A stretch of 54,693 nt of DNA from the NCBI RefSeq assembly GCF_020740835.1, contig NZ_JAINFC010000003.1, positions 1 to 54,693 on the forward strand, given 5' to 3'. A model generated the notes under the pieces. The model searched no databases. It saw nothing but the letters and a program-made list of their open reading frames with translations, and was not told the origin of the DNA. Position 1 is the stretch's first letter. Every line of letters begins with the position of its first letter. The translations under genes were made by a program, and so were the position numbers. This DNA comes from Streptomyces sp. UNOC14_S4 (GTDB lineage Bacteria > Actinomycetota > Actinomycetes > Streptomycetales > Streptomycetaceae). Below, one piece after another: positions 33,637-41,480 of the stretch.

Positions 33637-33788
33637 CCGGCCCCTCCGGTGCGCCCTCCGTGACACCGCGCATGCGCGGGCGCACCGCACGCCCTGAAAA
33701 GCTCCCCCTCTGCGCCCGTGCGCTCCCATGTGATGCAACTGGAAGGGGAATCCTCCGGGGGTAGGTCTGCGCATCCGGGAGGTGTGCT

Positions 33789-34379
33789 GTGCACGGACCG
33801 CCGCTCATCGACTGGCTCCTGGTGGCCCTGTGCGCCGCGACCGGCGCGTACTGCCTCGCGAGCATGCGTTCCGGTGGCAGGGCAGGATCCGCGGCGTCCA
33901 CCGCCACCGGCGGCGACGCCCTGATGGGCCTCGGCATGGCGGTGATGGCGGTCCCGACCGCCGTCCTCGACACCAGACCCTGGGGGGCCGCCGCGTTCGC
34001 GGTCGTCTTCGGGGCGGCCGGTCTGCGCTCGCTCCTGGTGGCACGCGGCCGCACGGACGGCCCGCATCTGCACCACGCGATCGGCGCGCTCGCCATGGTC
34101 TACATGGCACTGGCCATGGCGGGCACCCCGATGAGCAGCCACAGCGGACACAGCGGGACCGGGCACACGGCCGGCGGCCACATCCCGGCGGGAACACCCT
34201 TGCTGACGGGCCTGCTGCTGATGTACTTCGCCGTGTACGTCGTACGGTCGGTGGCGGCCCTGGTGCCGGTCGTCTCCGTGACCGCCGGGGAGGCCGTCTG
34301 GCCGGGCCGGCCGAACCTCACCAACGCCTGCAGGCTGTCGATGGGCATCGGCATGCTGGCGATGCTCCTCACTCTCTGA
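33789..34379 (+). CDS. DUF5134 multi-pass membrane protein with His-rich loop
   Basis: The 196-residue protein has about six TM helices (LIDWLLVALCAATGAYCLA first, LSMGIGMLAMLLTL last). A His/Met-rich stretch runs HLHHAIGALAMVYMALAMAG then MSSHSGHSGTGHTAGGH, which could bind copper or another soft metal. The fold and length match DUF5134, an actinobacterial family of unknown function. It lies 97 bases before an M56 peptidase gene on the same strand, a pairing I recall as common. GTG 33789 follows GGGAGG. Confidence 0.75.
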   Translation: MHGPPLIDWLLVALCAATGAYCLASMRSGGRAGSAASTATGGDALMGLGMAVMAVPTAVLDTRPWGAAAFAVVFGAAGLRSLLVARGRTDGPHLHHAIGALAMVYMALAMAGTPMSSHSGHSGTGHTAGGHIPAGTPLLTGLLLMYFAVYVVRSVAALVPVVSVTAGEAVWPGRPNLTNACRLSMGIGMLAMLLTL

Positions 34380-34476
34380 CCGCTCTCCGAGGCCGCAGAG
34401 GACACGGCCCGTGGGATGCGTCACTTCGCACGCGGGACCGTACCCTCACGGAGCGTGGCGCTCATAGGCTGCCGCC

Positions 34477-35415
34477 ATGATGGTCCCGCTCGCGCTGCTG
34501 CTTCTCGGCGGACTCGTCGCAACACTGGCGCCGCGCGTACTGACCCGCGCCGACTGGCCCGACCGCGAACCCGTCGTGGCCCTGTGGGTATGGCAATGCG
34601 CGGTGAGCACCGTACTGCTGTGCTGCGTCCTCGCCATGTCCCTCAGCGCTGCCGCGGCGTGGGAGGCGGTGCGCGGCCACGTGTTCGCGCTCGCTCCGAG
34701 CGGCGTCGTCGAGGCGTACGCCCTCGCCTCGTACCGGCCGTGGGCCGCGCCGCTGGCCGTGCTGCTGGCCTTCGGTGCCGTATGGACCGGGGCGATGCTG
34801 ACGCGCGAGATCCGCCTCGCGCGGGCCCGCAGGCGGCGGCGCCGCGCCGAACTCCTCGTCCGTGCCCCGCAGTTGCCCGGCGAAGCGCCGGGCGCGGGGC
34901 GACTGGTGGTGCTGGAGGGCGAGCGGCCGGACGCCTGGTGGCTGCGCGGCCGCACGGCCCCGCGACTGGTCGTCACGACGGGCGCGCTGCGCCGCCTCTC
35001 GGACTCCCAGCTCGACGCGGTGCTGGCCCACGAGCAGGGCCACGCGCGGGCGCGGCACCACTGGCTGCTGCACTGTTCCTCGGCCCTGGCGACGGGTTTC
35101 CCCCAGGTGCCGGTGTTCGCCGCGTTCCGCGACCAGGTGCACCATCTCGTCGAGCTGGCGGCGGACGACGCGGCCTCGCGACGGTTCGGCCGCCTGACGA
35201 CCGCACTGGCCCTGGTCGAACTCAACGAGGACCGCGGGGTCTTCGGCCCCTGTCCCACGCAGCTGTCGCAGGTGCCGGGCCGCGTGCACCGGCTGCTGGA
35301 GCCCGCGCCGCGGCTGACGGCGGCGCGGCGGCTGCGGCTGACGGCCGTCGCGGCACTGGTGCCCGCCGCGCCGCTGCTGGTGACGTTCGTCCCCGGGCTC
35401 AGCGCGCTGCGCTAG
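34477..35415 (+). CDS. M56 family membrane metallopeptidase (BlaR1-like)
   Basis: This 312-residue protein has TM helices at ~5-20, 33-60 and 88-108, then a cytoplasmic metalloprotease domain with HEQGH (H185, E186, H189). A downstream ELAADDAASRR has the acidic third-ligand region. A last TM helix closes the protein. BlaR1/MecR1-type M56 proteins cleave a repressor on sensing a signal. No BlaI-type regulator or sensor domain is visible here, so this short form may act on another target, perhaps with DUF5134. Confidence 0.88.
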   Translation: MMVPLALLLLGGLVATLAPRVLTRADWPDREPVVALWVWQCAVSTVLLCCVLAMSLSAAAAWEAVRGHVFALAPSGVVEAYALASYRPWAAPLAVLLAFGAVWTGAMLTREIRLARARRRRRRAELLVRAPQLPGEAPGAGRLVVLEGERPDAWWLRGRTAPRLVVTTGALRRLSDSQLDAVLAHEQGHARARHHWLLHCSSALATGFPQVPVFAAFRDQVHHLVELAADDAASRRFGRLTTALALVELNEDRGVFGPCPTQLSQVPGRVHRLLEPAPRLTAARRLRLTAVAALVPAAPLLVTFVPGLSALR

Positions 35416-35478
35416 CCGCGCGCCTCCGGAAAGCCGGAAAGGTGGCGCGGCGGGGACGTCGTCCGTAAAGATCCGGCC

Positions 35479-36234
35479 ATGCACGTTCCTACGCGTCCCG
35501 CCATGCCCGCCACGCCCGCCACGCCCGCCGCTCCGGGGCACATCGCCCGCCGCACCTGGCGGTGCGCTGCCGTCCTGTGCGCGCTGTTCGTCGTCCTGCT
35601 GGTGCTGGTCGCCTGCTCGTGGGGGCCGCTGATATCGCTCGACCGCCGGGTCGCGGACGGGCTGCATCCGTTGGCTGTCGGGCACCAGGGCTGGACGCGC
35701 GTGGTGCGCTGGCTGTCGGGGGTGCTGTGGGACCCGTGGACGATGCGCGCGGTGCTCGCCATCGCCGCGATCCGGCTCGCGCGGCGGCGGGAGTGGCTGC
35801 TCGTGGTCTGGATCGCGGTGACGTCCGCGCTGGGCACGGTGCTGCAGCAGACGCTCAAAGCCGCTGTCGGACGGAGCCGCCCGCGCTGGCCGGATCCGGT
35901 GGCCACCGCGTCCTACCAGGCGTTCCCTTCGGGCCACGCACTGACCGCCACCGTGACGTGCGGGCTGCTGGTGTGGCTGCTGTGGTTGCACCGCTCGCGT
36001 GCGGGAGTCATTCGCGTCACCTGGGCGGCGAGCGCGGTATCGGTGATCGGGGTGGGTTTCACACGGCTGTACCTGGGCGTGCACTGGCTGTCCGACGTAG
36101 TGGCCGGGTGGCTGCTGGGCGGGGCACTGGTGTCCGCGTCGGCCTGGGCGTACGAGGTGCTGGTACGGGGGCGCGCGGACGAACGCGGCTTGTGCATCAC
36201 ACGCATCACGCGCCTTACGCGTCGCACCCGGTGA
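35479..36234 (+). CDS. PAP2 family membrane phosphatase
   Basis: The 251-residue protein has ~5-6 TM helices and all three phosphatase motifs: KAAVGRSRP (Kx6RP), FPSGHALTA (PSGH), and TRLYLGVHWLSD (SRx5Hx3D type). It probably removes phosphate from undecaprenyl pyrophosphate or phosphatidate on the outer membrane face. It lies 63 bases after the M56 gene, so they may share a transcript. The C-terminal tail is Arg/Thr-rich. Confidence 0.92.
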   Translation: MHVPTRPAMPATPATPAAPGHIARRTWRCAAVLCALFVVLLVLVACSWGPLISLDRRVADGLHPLAVGHQGWTRVVRWLSGVLWDPWTMRAVLAIAAIRLARRREWLLVVWIAVTSALGTVLQQTLKAAVGRSRPRWPDPVATASYQAFPSGHALTATVTCGLLVWLLWLHRSRAGVIRVTWAASAVSVIGVGFTRLYLGVHWLSDVVAGWLLGGALVSASAWAYEVLVRGRADERGLCITRITRLTRRTR

Positions 36235-36309
36235 AGGGGTGCGGCCAGGCGGCGCAGCCGGTTGTCCACAGGCCTGCCGCTCGGCGGCCTCCGCTGGCAC
36301 AGTGCTGCC

Positions 36310-37275
36310 ATGAGCAATCTCGATCTCCGGCCCGCCCCGGCCGTATGCGGCGGCCGCGCGGACGTCATGGCGCGGCCGGTACGCGACCTGTTGCCCGCGA
36401 AGACGGTCCCGCTCGGCGAGAGCACGGTCGTCCGGCGCCTGCTGCCCAGCCTGGGGCGGCGCATGGTGGGCGCGTGGTGCTTCGTCGACCACTACGGACC
36501 CGACAACATCGCCGACGAGCCGGGGATGCAGGTGCCGCCGCACCCGCACATGGGCCTCCAGACCGTCAGCTGGCTCCATGAGGGCGAGGTGCTGCACCGG
36601 GACAGCCTGGGCAGCCTCCGGACCCTGCGGCCGGGGCAGCTGGGTCTGATGACGGCGGGGCGCGCCATCGCGCACTCCGAGGAGTCGCCGCGCGGGCACC
36701 TGCCCCTGCTGCACGGCGCCCAGCTGTGGGTCGCGCTGCCGGATGCCCACCGGCACACAGCCCCGATGTGGGAGCACCATGCCGAGCTGCCACAGGTGAC
36801 GGGCGGCGGGCTGCGCGCCACGGTCGTCATGGGCGAGCTCGACGGCACGGTCTCCCCCGCCACCACATTCAGCCCGCTGACAGGAGCGGACATCGCCCTT
36901 GCCGCGGGGGCCTCGGCGCGCCTCCCGGTCCGGCCGGACTTCGAGTACGCGGCGCTGACCATGTCCGGCGAGGCGGAGGTGGACGGCGTACGCCTCGCGC
37001 CGGGCTCCATGCTCTATCTGGGCTGCGGCCGCGCCGAACTCCCGGTCCGCGCCGATGTGGACAGCGCGTTCATGCTGCTCGGCGGAGAGCCGTTCGAGGA
37101 GCGCATTGTCATGTGGTGGAACTTCGTGGGGCGTACGGGAGAGGAGATCGCCGAGGCGCGCGAGGACTGGATGACAGGAACCCGTTTCGGGGAGGTGCGG
37201 GGCTACGACGGCCCCTCGCTGGCCGCGCCCGCGCTCCCGCCGGTGCCGCTCAAACCACGAGGAAGGGCGCGCTGA
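36310..37275 (+). CDS. Pirin family protein
   Basis: This 321-residue bicupin has its pirin metal site in the N-terminal cupin: PPHPHMGLQT (H78, H80) and AIAHSEES (H122, E124). The C-terminal cupin lacks the ligands, as usual. Bacterial pirins can be quercetinases or bind regulatory partners; the role here is not known. It follows the PAP2 gene by 75 bp and ends before inverted repeats. Confidence 0.92.
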   Translation: MSNLDLRPAPAVCGGRADVMARPVRDLLPAKTVPLGESTVVRRLLPSLGRRMVGAWCFVDHYGPDNIADEPGMQVPPHPHMGLQTVSWLHEGEVLHRDSLGSLRTLRPGQLGLMTAGRAIAHSEESPRGHLPLLHGAQLWVALPDAHRHTAPMWEHHAELPQVTGGGLRATVVMGELDGTVSPATTFSPLTGADIALAAGASARLPVRPDFEYAALTMSGEAEVDGVRLAPGSMLYLGCGRAELPVRADVDSAFMLLGGEPFEERIVMWWNFVGRTGEEIAEAREDWMTGTRFGEVRGYDGPSLAAPALPPVPLKPRGRAR

Positions 37276-37361
37276 CCCGCCTTGGGACGGAGGCGTCGTC
37301 ACCACTGTCGGCCGCCCACCGTGGTACGGATCCGGTGTCCTGCGGCACAGCTCTGCCGCGC

Positions 37362-37418
37362 CGCGAGCGTGGGAGCCCCCGTCGGACGTGACAGGTCCCG
37401 GCGGGTCCCACGCTCGCG
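37362..37418. repeat. Long inverted repeat between pirin and lipoprotein genes
   Basis: CGCGAGCGTGGGA (37362-37374) and TCCCACGCTCGCG (37406-37418) are perfect 13-bp arms with a 31-base loop. A shorter hairpin, GCGGCA/TGCCGC, sits at 37342-37359. They lie in the convergent gap and probably end both transcripts. Confidence 0.6.
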
Positions 37419-37482
37419 CCTTCCGCCCCGCTGACGACGCCTCGCCTCCCTGGCGTCGCCGGGTGGGCGGAGCGTCGGTGTA

Positions 37483-39012
37483 TCAGTGCTGCTGGGGCTT
37501 GCTGCCGCCGGATCGGTCCTTGTCACCCGGTGGCGTGTCGTCCTGCGGAGTGCGCGGCTGGGGGATCCGTATGGCTCCCTTGCCGTGTGCGAGTTGCACC
37601 TCGCGCTGCACCTTGGGCATCGGCAGGCGCATCGCGAACGCCTGCACGCCGCCGATCTTCAGATACGGCATGACCCATCCCTCCAGGTCGACCCCCGCGA
37701 ACAGCTTCCAGTCGGCGTCGGCCGCGGCCTTGCCCTCGGTCGACCCGCTGGCCCCGCCCTTGACCTCGGTGCGCACGTACGGCGCGGCGACGTCGCCCTT
37801 CACCCCCACGCTGCCGTAGAGGCCGAGGTTCGCCTCGGTGCCGAACCGGACCTTCGCGTTGACCGCGGCCGAGGCGCTGGCCTTCAGCGTCGCGGGGGTG
37901 AAGTTCGCCTTGGCCTCCGGCTGCCACCCCTCGCGCAGACCGAACGCGGAACCGAGGGCGAAGTCGCCCTTCACCGGGTCCTGCTGGACGTCCAGGCTCG
38001 CCTTGCCGTCGGCGTCGATCAGGACGTAGCAGGTGAGGTCGATGTTGACGGTCACCGGAAGTTCACCGATGTAGAAGGTCGGGTTGGCGTGCAGGACGAC
38101 AAACGGCACCCGCACCGGTTTGCCGGTCGTGGGGGCCGTCCTCCCCTTGAAGTGGAATCCCGAGGACCAGTCGCCGCTCAGCCTCAGGCCCGCCCCGGAG
38201 GGGCCGTCGCCCGAACCGCGGCCGTAGTAGGTGAAGTCGATCTGTGGCGCGAGTTGGACGAAGCCCTTGAGCGATGCTTTGGTCGGACTGTCCGGCCCGT
38301 CCTTCTTGGCGTCCTTCTCCGTGTCGATCGTGGTGTCGACGTCGACGCGCAGGCTGCCGAAGGGCAGTTTGAGGCCCTCGGGTCCGGCGTGGACGTTACC
38401 TCGCTGGGCCCAGGAGAACTTCACCCCCGGGACGAGCGAATCGGCCTTGAAGCCGGACGGGTCGACGGGCAGCTTGCTCTTGACCTTGGCATCGCCCAGC
38501 ACGGTGGAGAGATCGGCCGGGGCGGTACGGACCTCGGTGCCCTTCGAGGTCTTCTTCTCCACCTTCGTGACCTTGGCCAGGATGCCCTTGGGGGCGCCGG
38601 GCGCGGGCTTGCTGGCAATGATGTCGCCGACGGCGACGGGCTTGGGGGCCGTCGGTGTCGTCGGTGTAGCCGACGAACCCGGTGTGCCGGACGGACCGGG
38701 CGGGTTCGGGGTGACGTTCTGGGATATGACGGCGCGGCCGCTCTTCTCGTCGATCGAGTCGACCTTCACTGGAGGCTTCCGCGCCGTGACACCGCCTCCG
38801 GCCGGGACGGTGACGGCGCTGGGCGCGGCGTCCCCCGGGGCGGGTGTCACGAGCTTCAAGTCGGACTTGGAGGGTGTGGTGCCGGCTTCACTGGTGCTCA
38901 CCGCTTCGTCCAGGGTCGGGCTGCTTTCGAACGGCGAGCAGCCGGCCAGGGCGAGTGAGAGGGAGGTGAGCAGCACCGGTGCCAGTGCCGCTCTTCTGCG
39001 GAGGTTGCGCAT
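37483..39012 (-). CDS. Large secreted lipoprotein of unknown function
   Basis: This 509-residue protein has signal sequence MRNLRRRAALAPVLLTSLSL and lipobox ALAGC (Cys25). A Pro/Thr/Ser-rich segment (~residues 30-140, with PGPSGTPGSSATPTTPTAPKP) leads to a beta-rich domain of alternating polar/apolar strands (FTYYGRGSGDG, FYIGELPVTVNIDLTCYV, LGLYGSVGVKGDV). I do not recognise the fold; a lipid- or sugar-binding beta structure is possible. It lies 123 bp downstream of the glycosyltransferase on the same strand and may be part of that transcript. GAGGAC precedes ATG 39012. Confidence 0.75.
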   Translation of the reverse strand: MRNLRRRAALAPVLLTSLSLALAGCSPFESSPTLDEAVSTSEAGTTPSKSDLKLVTPAPGDAAPSAVTVPAGGGVTARKPPVKVDSIDEKSGRAVISQNVTPNPPGPSGTPGSSATPTTPTAPKPVAVGDIIASKPAPGAPKGILAKVTKVEKKTSKGTEVRTAPADLSTVLGDAKVKSKLPVDPSGFKADSLVPGVKFSWAQRGNVHAGPEGLKLPFGSLRVDVDTTIDTEKDAKKDGPDSPTKASLKGFVQLAPQIDFTYYGRGSGDGPSGAGLRLSGDWSSGFHFKGRTAPTTGKPVRVPFVVLHANPTFYIGELPVTVNIDLTCYVLIDADGKASLDVQQDPVKGDFALGSAFGLREGWQPEAKANFTPATLKASASAAVNAKVRFGTEANLGLYGSVGVKGDVAAPYVRTEVKGGASGSTEGKAAADADWKLFAGVDLEGWVMPYLKIGGVQAFAMRLPMPKVQREVQLAHGKGAIRIPQPRTPQDDTPPGDKDRSGGSKPQQH

Positions 39013-39135
39013 AGTGGGTCCTCGTGGATGGGTGTGAGGGAGGGGTCTGTTTTCTCGGCAAGAGTGGTGGCGGGCACATGTCACGTCAGGGCATGGGCGG
39101 AACCTCTCGTTCGGCAGGACTTGCGGGCCGGTGGG

Positions 39136-40305
39136 TCACTTCGCCCCCGCTGTCAGGGCTTCGAGGTGCACGGCCGCGGCCGCGGCGCCCCCTGCGGCGC
39201 GGAACGACGCGCGCACCCTCCCGGCTGCCTCGCGGTAGTCGGGTTCACGGAGGACGGTGTCCAGCGCCGCGCCCAGCGCTTCGGCGGTCGCCCGGTTGAA
39301 CCGGACCCGTACGCCTGCCCCGGCATCCGTCACCTGGGCGGCGACGGCAGGCTGGTCGTCCCGGATGGGCGCGACGACCAGGGGGAGGCCGTTCCACAGC
39401 GCCTCGCACACGGTGTTGTGCCCGCCGTGGCAGATCACCGCGTCGCACCGTTCCAGCAGGGCGAGTTGGGGAACACGCGGCCGGACCAGCACCCGGTCGG
39501 CGAACTCCGGCACCGTGCCCGTCGGGTCGACGATCACCGCCTGCGTCCGGTCCGGCCGTCCGCGCACCGCCTCGGCGCACGCGGCGAGGAAGCGGGGCGC
39601 CACCTCGGCGTTGGCCGTGCCGAGGGTGATCAGCACGGTGGGCGTCCGGGGGTCGAGCCGGTGCCAGGGGAAGTCGTCCGCGGTCGGCCGGGCGGCGAGC
39701 GACGGACCGACGAACCGGACCTGTCCACCGGCGGACGGGACCGGCCCGGCCAGGGCCTCGGTGCTGAAGGCCAGCACCAGCCGGGCGGACAGCCGGGGGT
39801 CCGCGGTGCTCCAGGGGTCGCCGATCCGCCGCCGCAGCTCACCGATCAGCCCGGCGATCCAGGAGTCGACCTTCGGCAGGCCGGACAGCGAGGTGAAGCC
39901 TGCCGTGGTGGTCGCCGAGGTGGCCCACACCAGCCCCAGCCGCTCGGCCACGAGGCCACCGGCGACGGCCTGCTGGTCGGCCACCAGGACGTCCGGCCGG
40001 AACTCCCCGACGGCCGCCCGCACTCCGGGCGCCATGTCCTCGGCGAGCGGCCCGAGGAATCGCTCCCACAGGAACTTCAGCGCCGCCGGGCCGCGGAGCG
40101 AAGGCGGCCGCAGCAGGGCGGGGTCGGCCAGGTCCGGTGAGGAGCACCGGAACACGGTCGCGCCGTCGCCCACCAGCGGTCCCACGACCTCCGGCAGCCC
40201 GGCCCAGGCCACCTGATGCCCGCACCGGACCAGTTCGGCGGCGACGCCGACCGTGGGGTTGACGTGCCCGGCCAAGGGTGGCACCACGAAGAGGAAGCGG
40301 CTCAC
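39136..40305 (-). CDS. UGT/MGT-type glycosyltransferase of the lipid synthase operon
   Basis: This 389-residue GT-B (GT1) enzyme has an N-terminal acceptor domain starting RFLFVVPPLAGHVNPTVGVA. The C-terminal donor domain has CHGGHNTVCEALWNGLPLVV and then RDDQ, the plant-UGT-like motif whose DQ contacts a hexose of a UDP/dTDP-sugar. It probably glycosylates the acyl product of the upstream synthase. GTG 40305 overlaps the hydrolase stop by four bases (GTGA), a coupled start. No sugar-nucleotide biosynthesis genes are nearby, so a common UDP/dTDP-hexose is likely. Confidence 0.92.
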   Translation of the reverse strand: MSRFLFVVPPLAGHVNPTVGVAAELVRCGHQVAWAGLPEVVGPLVGDGATVFRCSSPDLADPALLRPPSLRGPAALKFLWERFLGPLAEDMAPGVRAAVGEFRPDVLVADQQAVAGGLVAERLGLVWATSATTTAGFTSLSGLPKVDSWIAGLIGELRRRIGDPWSTADPRLSARLVLAFSTEALAGPVPSAGGQVRFVGPSLAARPTADDFPWHRLDPRTPTVLITLGTANAEVAPRFLAACAEAVRGRPDRTQAVIVDPTGTVPEFADRVLVRPRVPQLALLERCDAVICHGGHNTVCEALWNGLPLVVAPIRDDQPAVAAQVTDAGAGVRVRFNRATAEALGAALDTVLREPDYREAAGRVRASFRAAGGAAAAAVHLEALTAGAK

Positions 40306-41123
40306 CGGATCACGTCCCCGGCCGCCGGAAGGGGCGTGTGCGCGCGGATCCACCCCAGGATCAGGTCACCGGTCAGCTCCGTGGCGCCGACCAGGACCCA
40401 GTGCTCCTGGTCCGGCACCACTACGGTGCAGCACTGCGGCAGCAGCGACCGCAGCCGGTCCGCCTGTGCGGCGAGTTCGGACTCGGCCCCGTAGAGGGCC
40501 AGCACCGGACAGTCCACCGCGCGGACGGCATCCTCGTCGAGGACCCGGCTGGCGGGGACGTCGCGCACTGTGGTGGTGGAGTGCAGCAGCCGGGCGGCCG
40601 ACCGGACGCGTTTGGTCACGTGCTTGCCGTGCTTCTCGGTGAGTTCCTCGAAGAGGCCGTCGCGGGCGAGTTCCTCCGCCCCGCGCGCGAGGTTGGCCGC
40701 CATCTTGCGGGACCAGGCGGCGGTGGCCGGCTCCGACTCGATCAGCGAGACGCTGGCCACCCGGCCGGGGTGCCGCGCCGCGTGGCCGAACGCGATGGTG
40801 CCGCCGTAGGAGTTGCCCACCAGGTGCACGGGGCCCGCCGGGTCCAGCCGGTCGAGCAGGGCCTCCAGGTCGTCGAGGTGGTCCTCCAGCCGGTAGTCGG
40901 CCGACGGCCGTTCGCTGAGACCCTGCCCCCTCAGGTCGTACATGATCACGTCGAGCCCGGCGGCGGCGAACCTGGGCGCCAGGGTGAAGTAGTAGCTGAT
41001 GAGGCTGTCGATGAGCATCCCGTGGACGAGCACCACGGTGGGCGGCGGGGCCGTGCCGTCCGTCGTCCGCGCGGGCATCCGTTCCACGTGTATCGCGAGG
41101 CCGTTGGCGTCGATCATGGCCAT
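40302..41123 (-). CDS. Alpha/beta hydrolase (candidate offloading thioesterase)
   Basis: The 273-residue alpha/beta hydrolase has an oxyanion segment LVHGMLIDS, a nucleophile elbow LVGNSYGGTI (S105) and a late catalytic His in VPDQEHWVL; YDLRGQGLSERP is a typical strand-4 region. In this operon it could release the acyl chain from an ACP or hydrolyse a lipid intermediate. ATG 41123 is 3 bases after the ACP stop, and its stop overlaps the glycosyltransferase start. Confidence 0.9.
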   Translation of the reverse strand: MAMIDANGLAIHVERMPARTTDGTAPPPTVVLVHGMLIDSLISYYFTLAPRFAAAGLDVIMYDLRGQGLSERPSADYRLEDHLDDLEALLDRLDPAGPVHLVGNSYGGTIAFGHAARHPGRVASVSLIESEPATAAWSRKMAANLARGAEELARDGLFEELTEKHGKHVTKRVRSAARLLHSTTTVRDVPASRVLDEDAVRAVDCPVLALYGAESELAAQADRLRSLLPQCCTVVVPDQEHWVLVGATELTGDLILGWIRAHTPLPAAGDVIR

Positions 41124-41126
41124 GGG

Positions 41127-41480
41127 TCACCGCTCCCCGGGGGCCCGCAGGCAGTCGGCGATGTGCTCGACGAGCTGTCCGACCGTCAGGCCGATGATCT
41201 CCTCAAGACCGAGCCCGGCCAGGTACTCGGCGAAGTTCACCCGCTCCCCGTACCGCGCCTGGAGGTGGCCGCCGAGGGTGACCAGGTCGATGCTCTCCAG
41301 GTCCAGGTCGTCGTGGAACCGGGTGTCCATGGTGATCCCGGCGTCGTCCACGTCCCCGTACGCGCCGAGGACAGCACGGAGCATGCCGCCCACCTCCTCG
41401 AACACGGCCTCCTCGAACGCAGCCTTCTCGAACACGGCCTCGGGGGTCGCGGCGGTCGACGCCATCTGATCGCTGTTCAC
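41127..41480 (-). CDS. Discrete acyl carrier protein
   Basis: The 117-residue protein has an N-terminal ~30-residue acidic extension (ATPEAVFEKAAFEEAVFEEV) and an ACP fold with the phosphopantetheine site FHDDLDLESIDLVTLG (S63, ESI in place of DSL). The helix IIGLTVGQLVEHI closes the domain. It probably carries the chain to or from the synthase or the hydrolase/glycosyltransferase. GTG 41480 overlaps the upstream synthase stop by GTGA and has AGGAGAG upstream. Confidence 0.92.
   Translation of the reverse strand: MNSDQMASTAATPEAVFEKAAFEEAVFEEVGGMLRAVLGAYGDVDDAGITMDTRFHDDLDLESIDLVTLGGHLQARYGERVNFAEYLAGLGLEEIIGLTVGQLVEHIADCLRAPGER

Noticed and set aside
34462-37305. A 947-codon minus-strand open frame
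   Set aside because: It runs antisense to M56, PAP2 and pirin genes whose catalytic motifs are intact.
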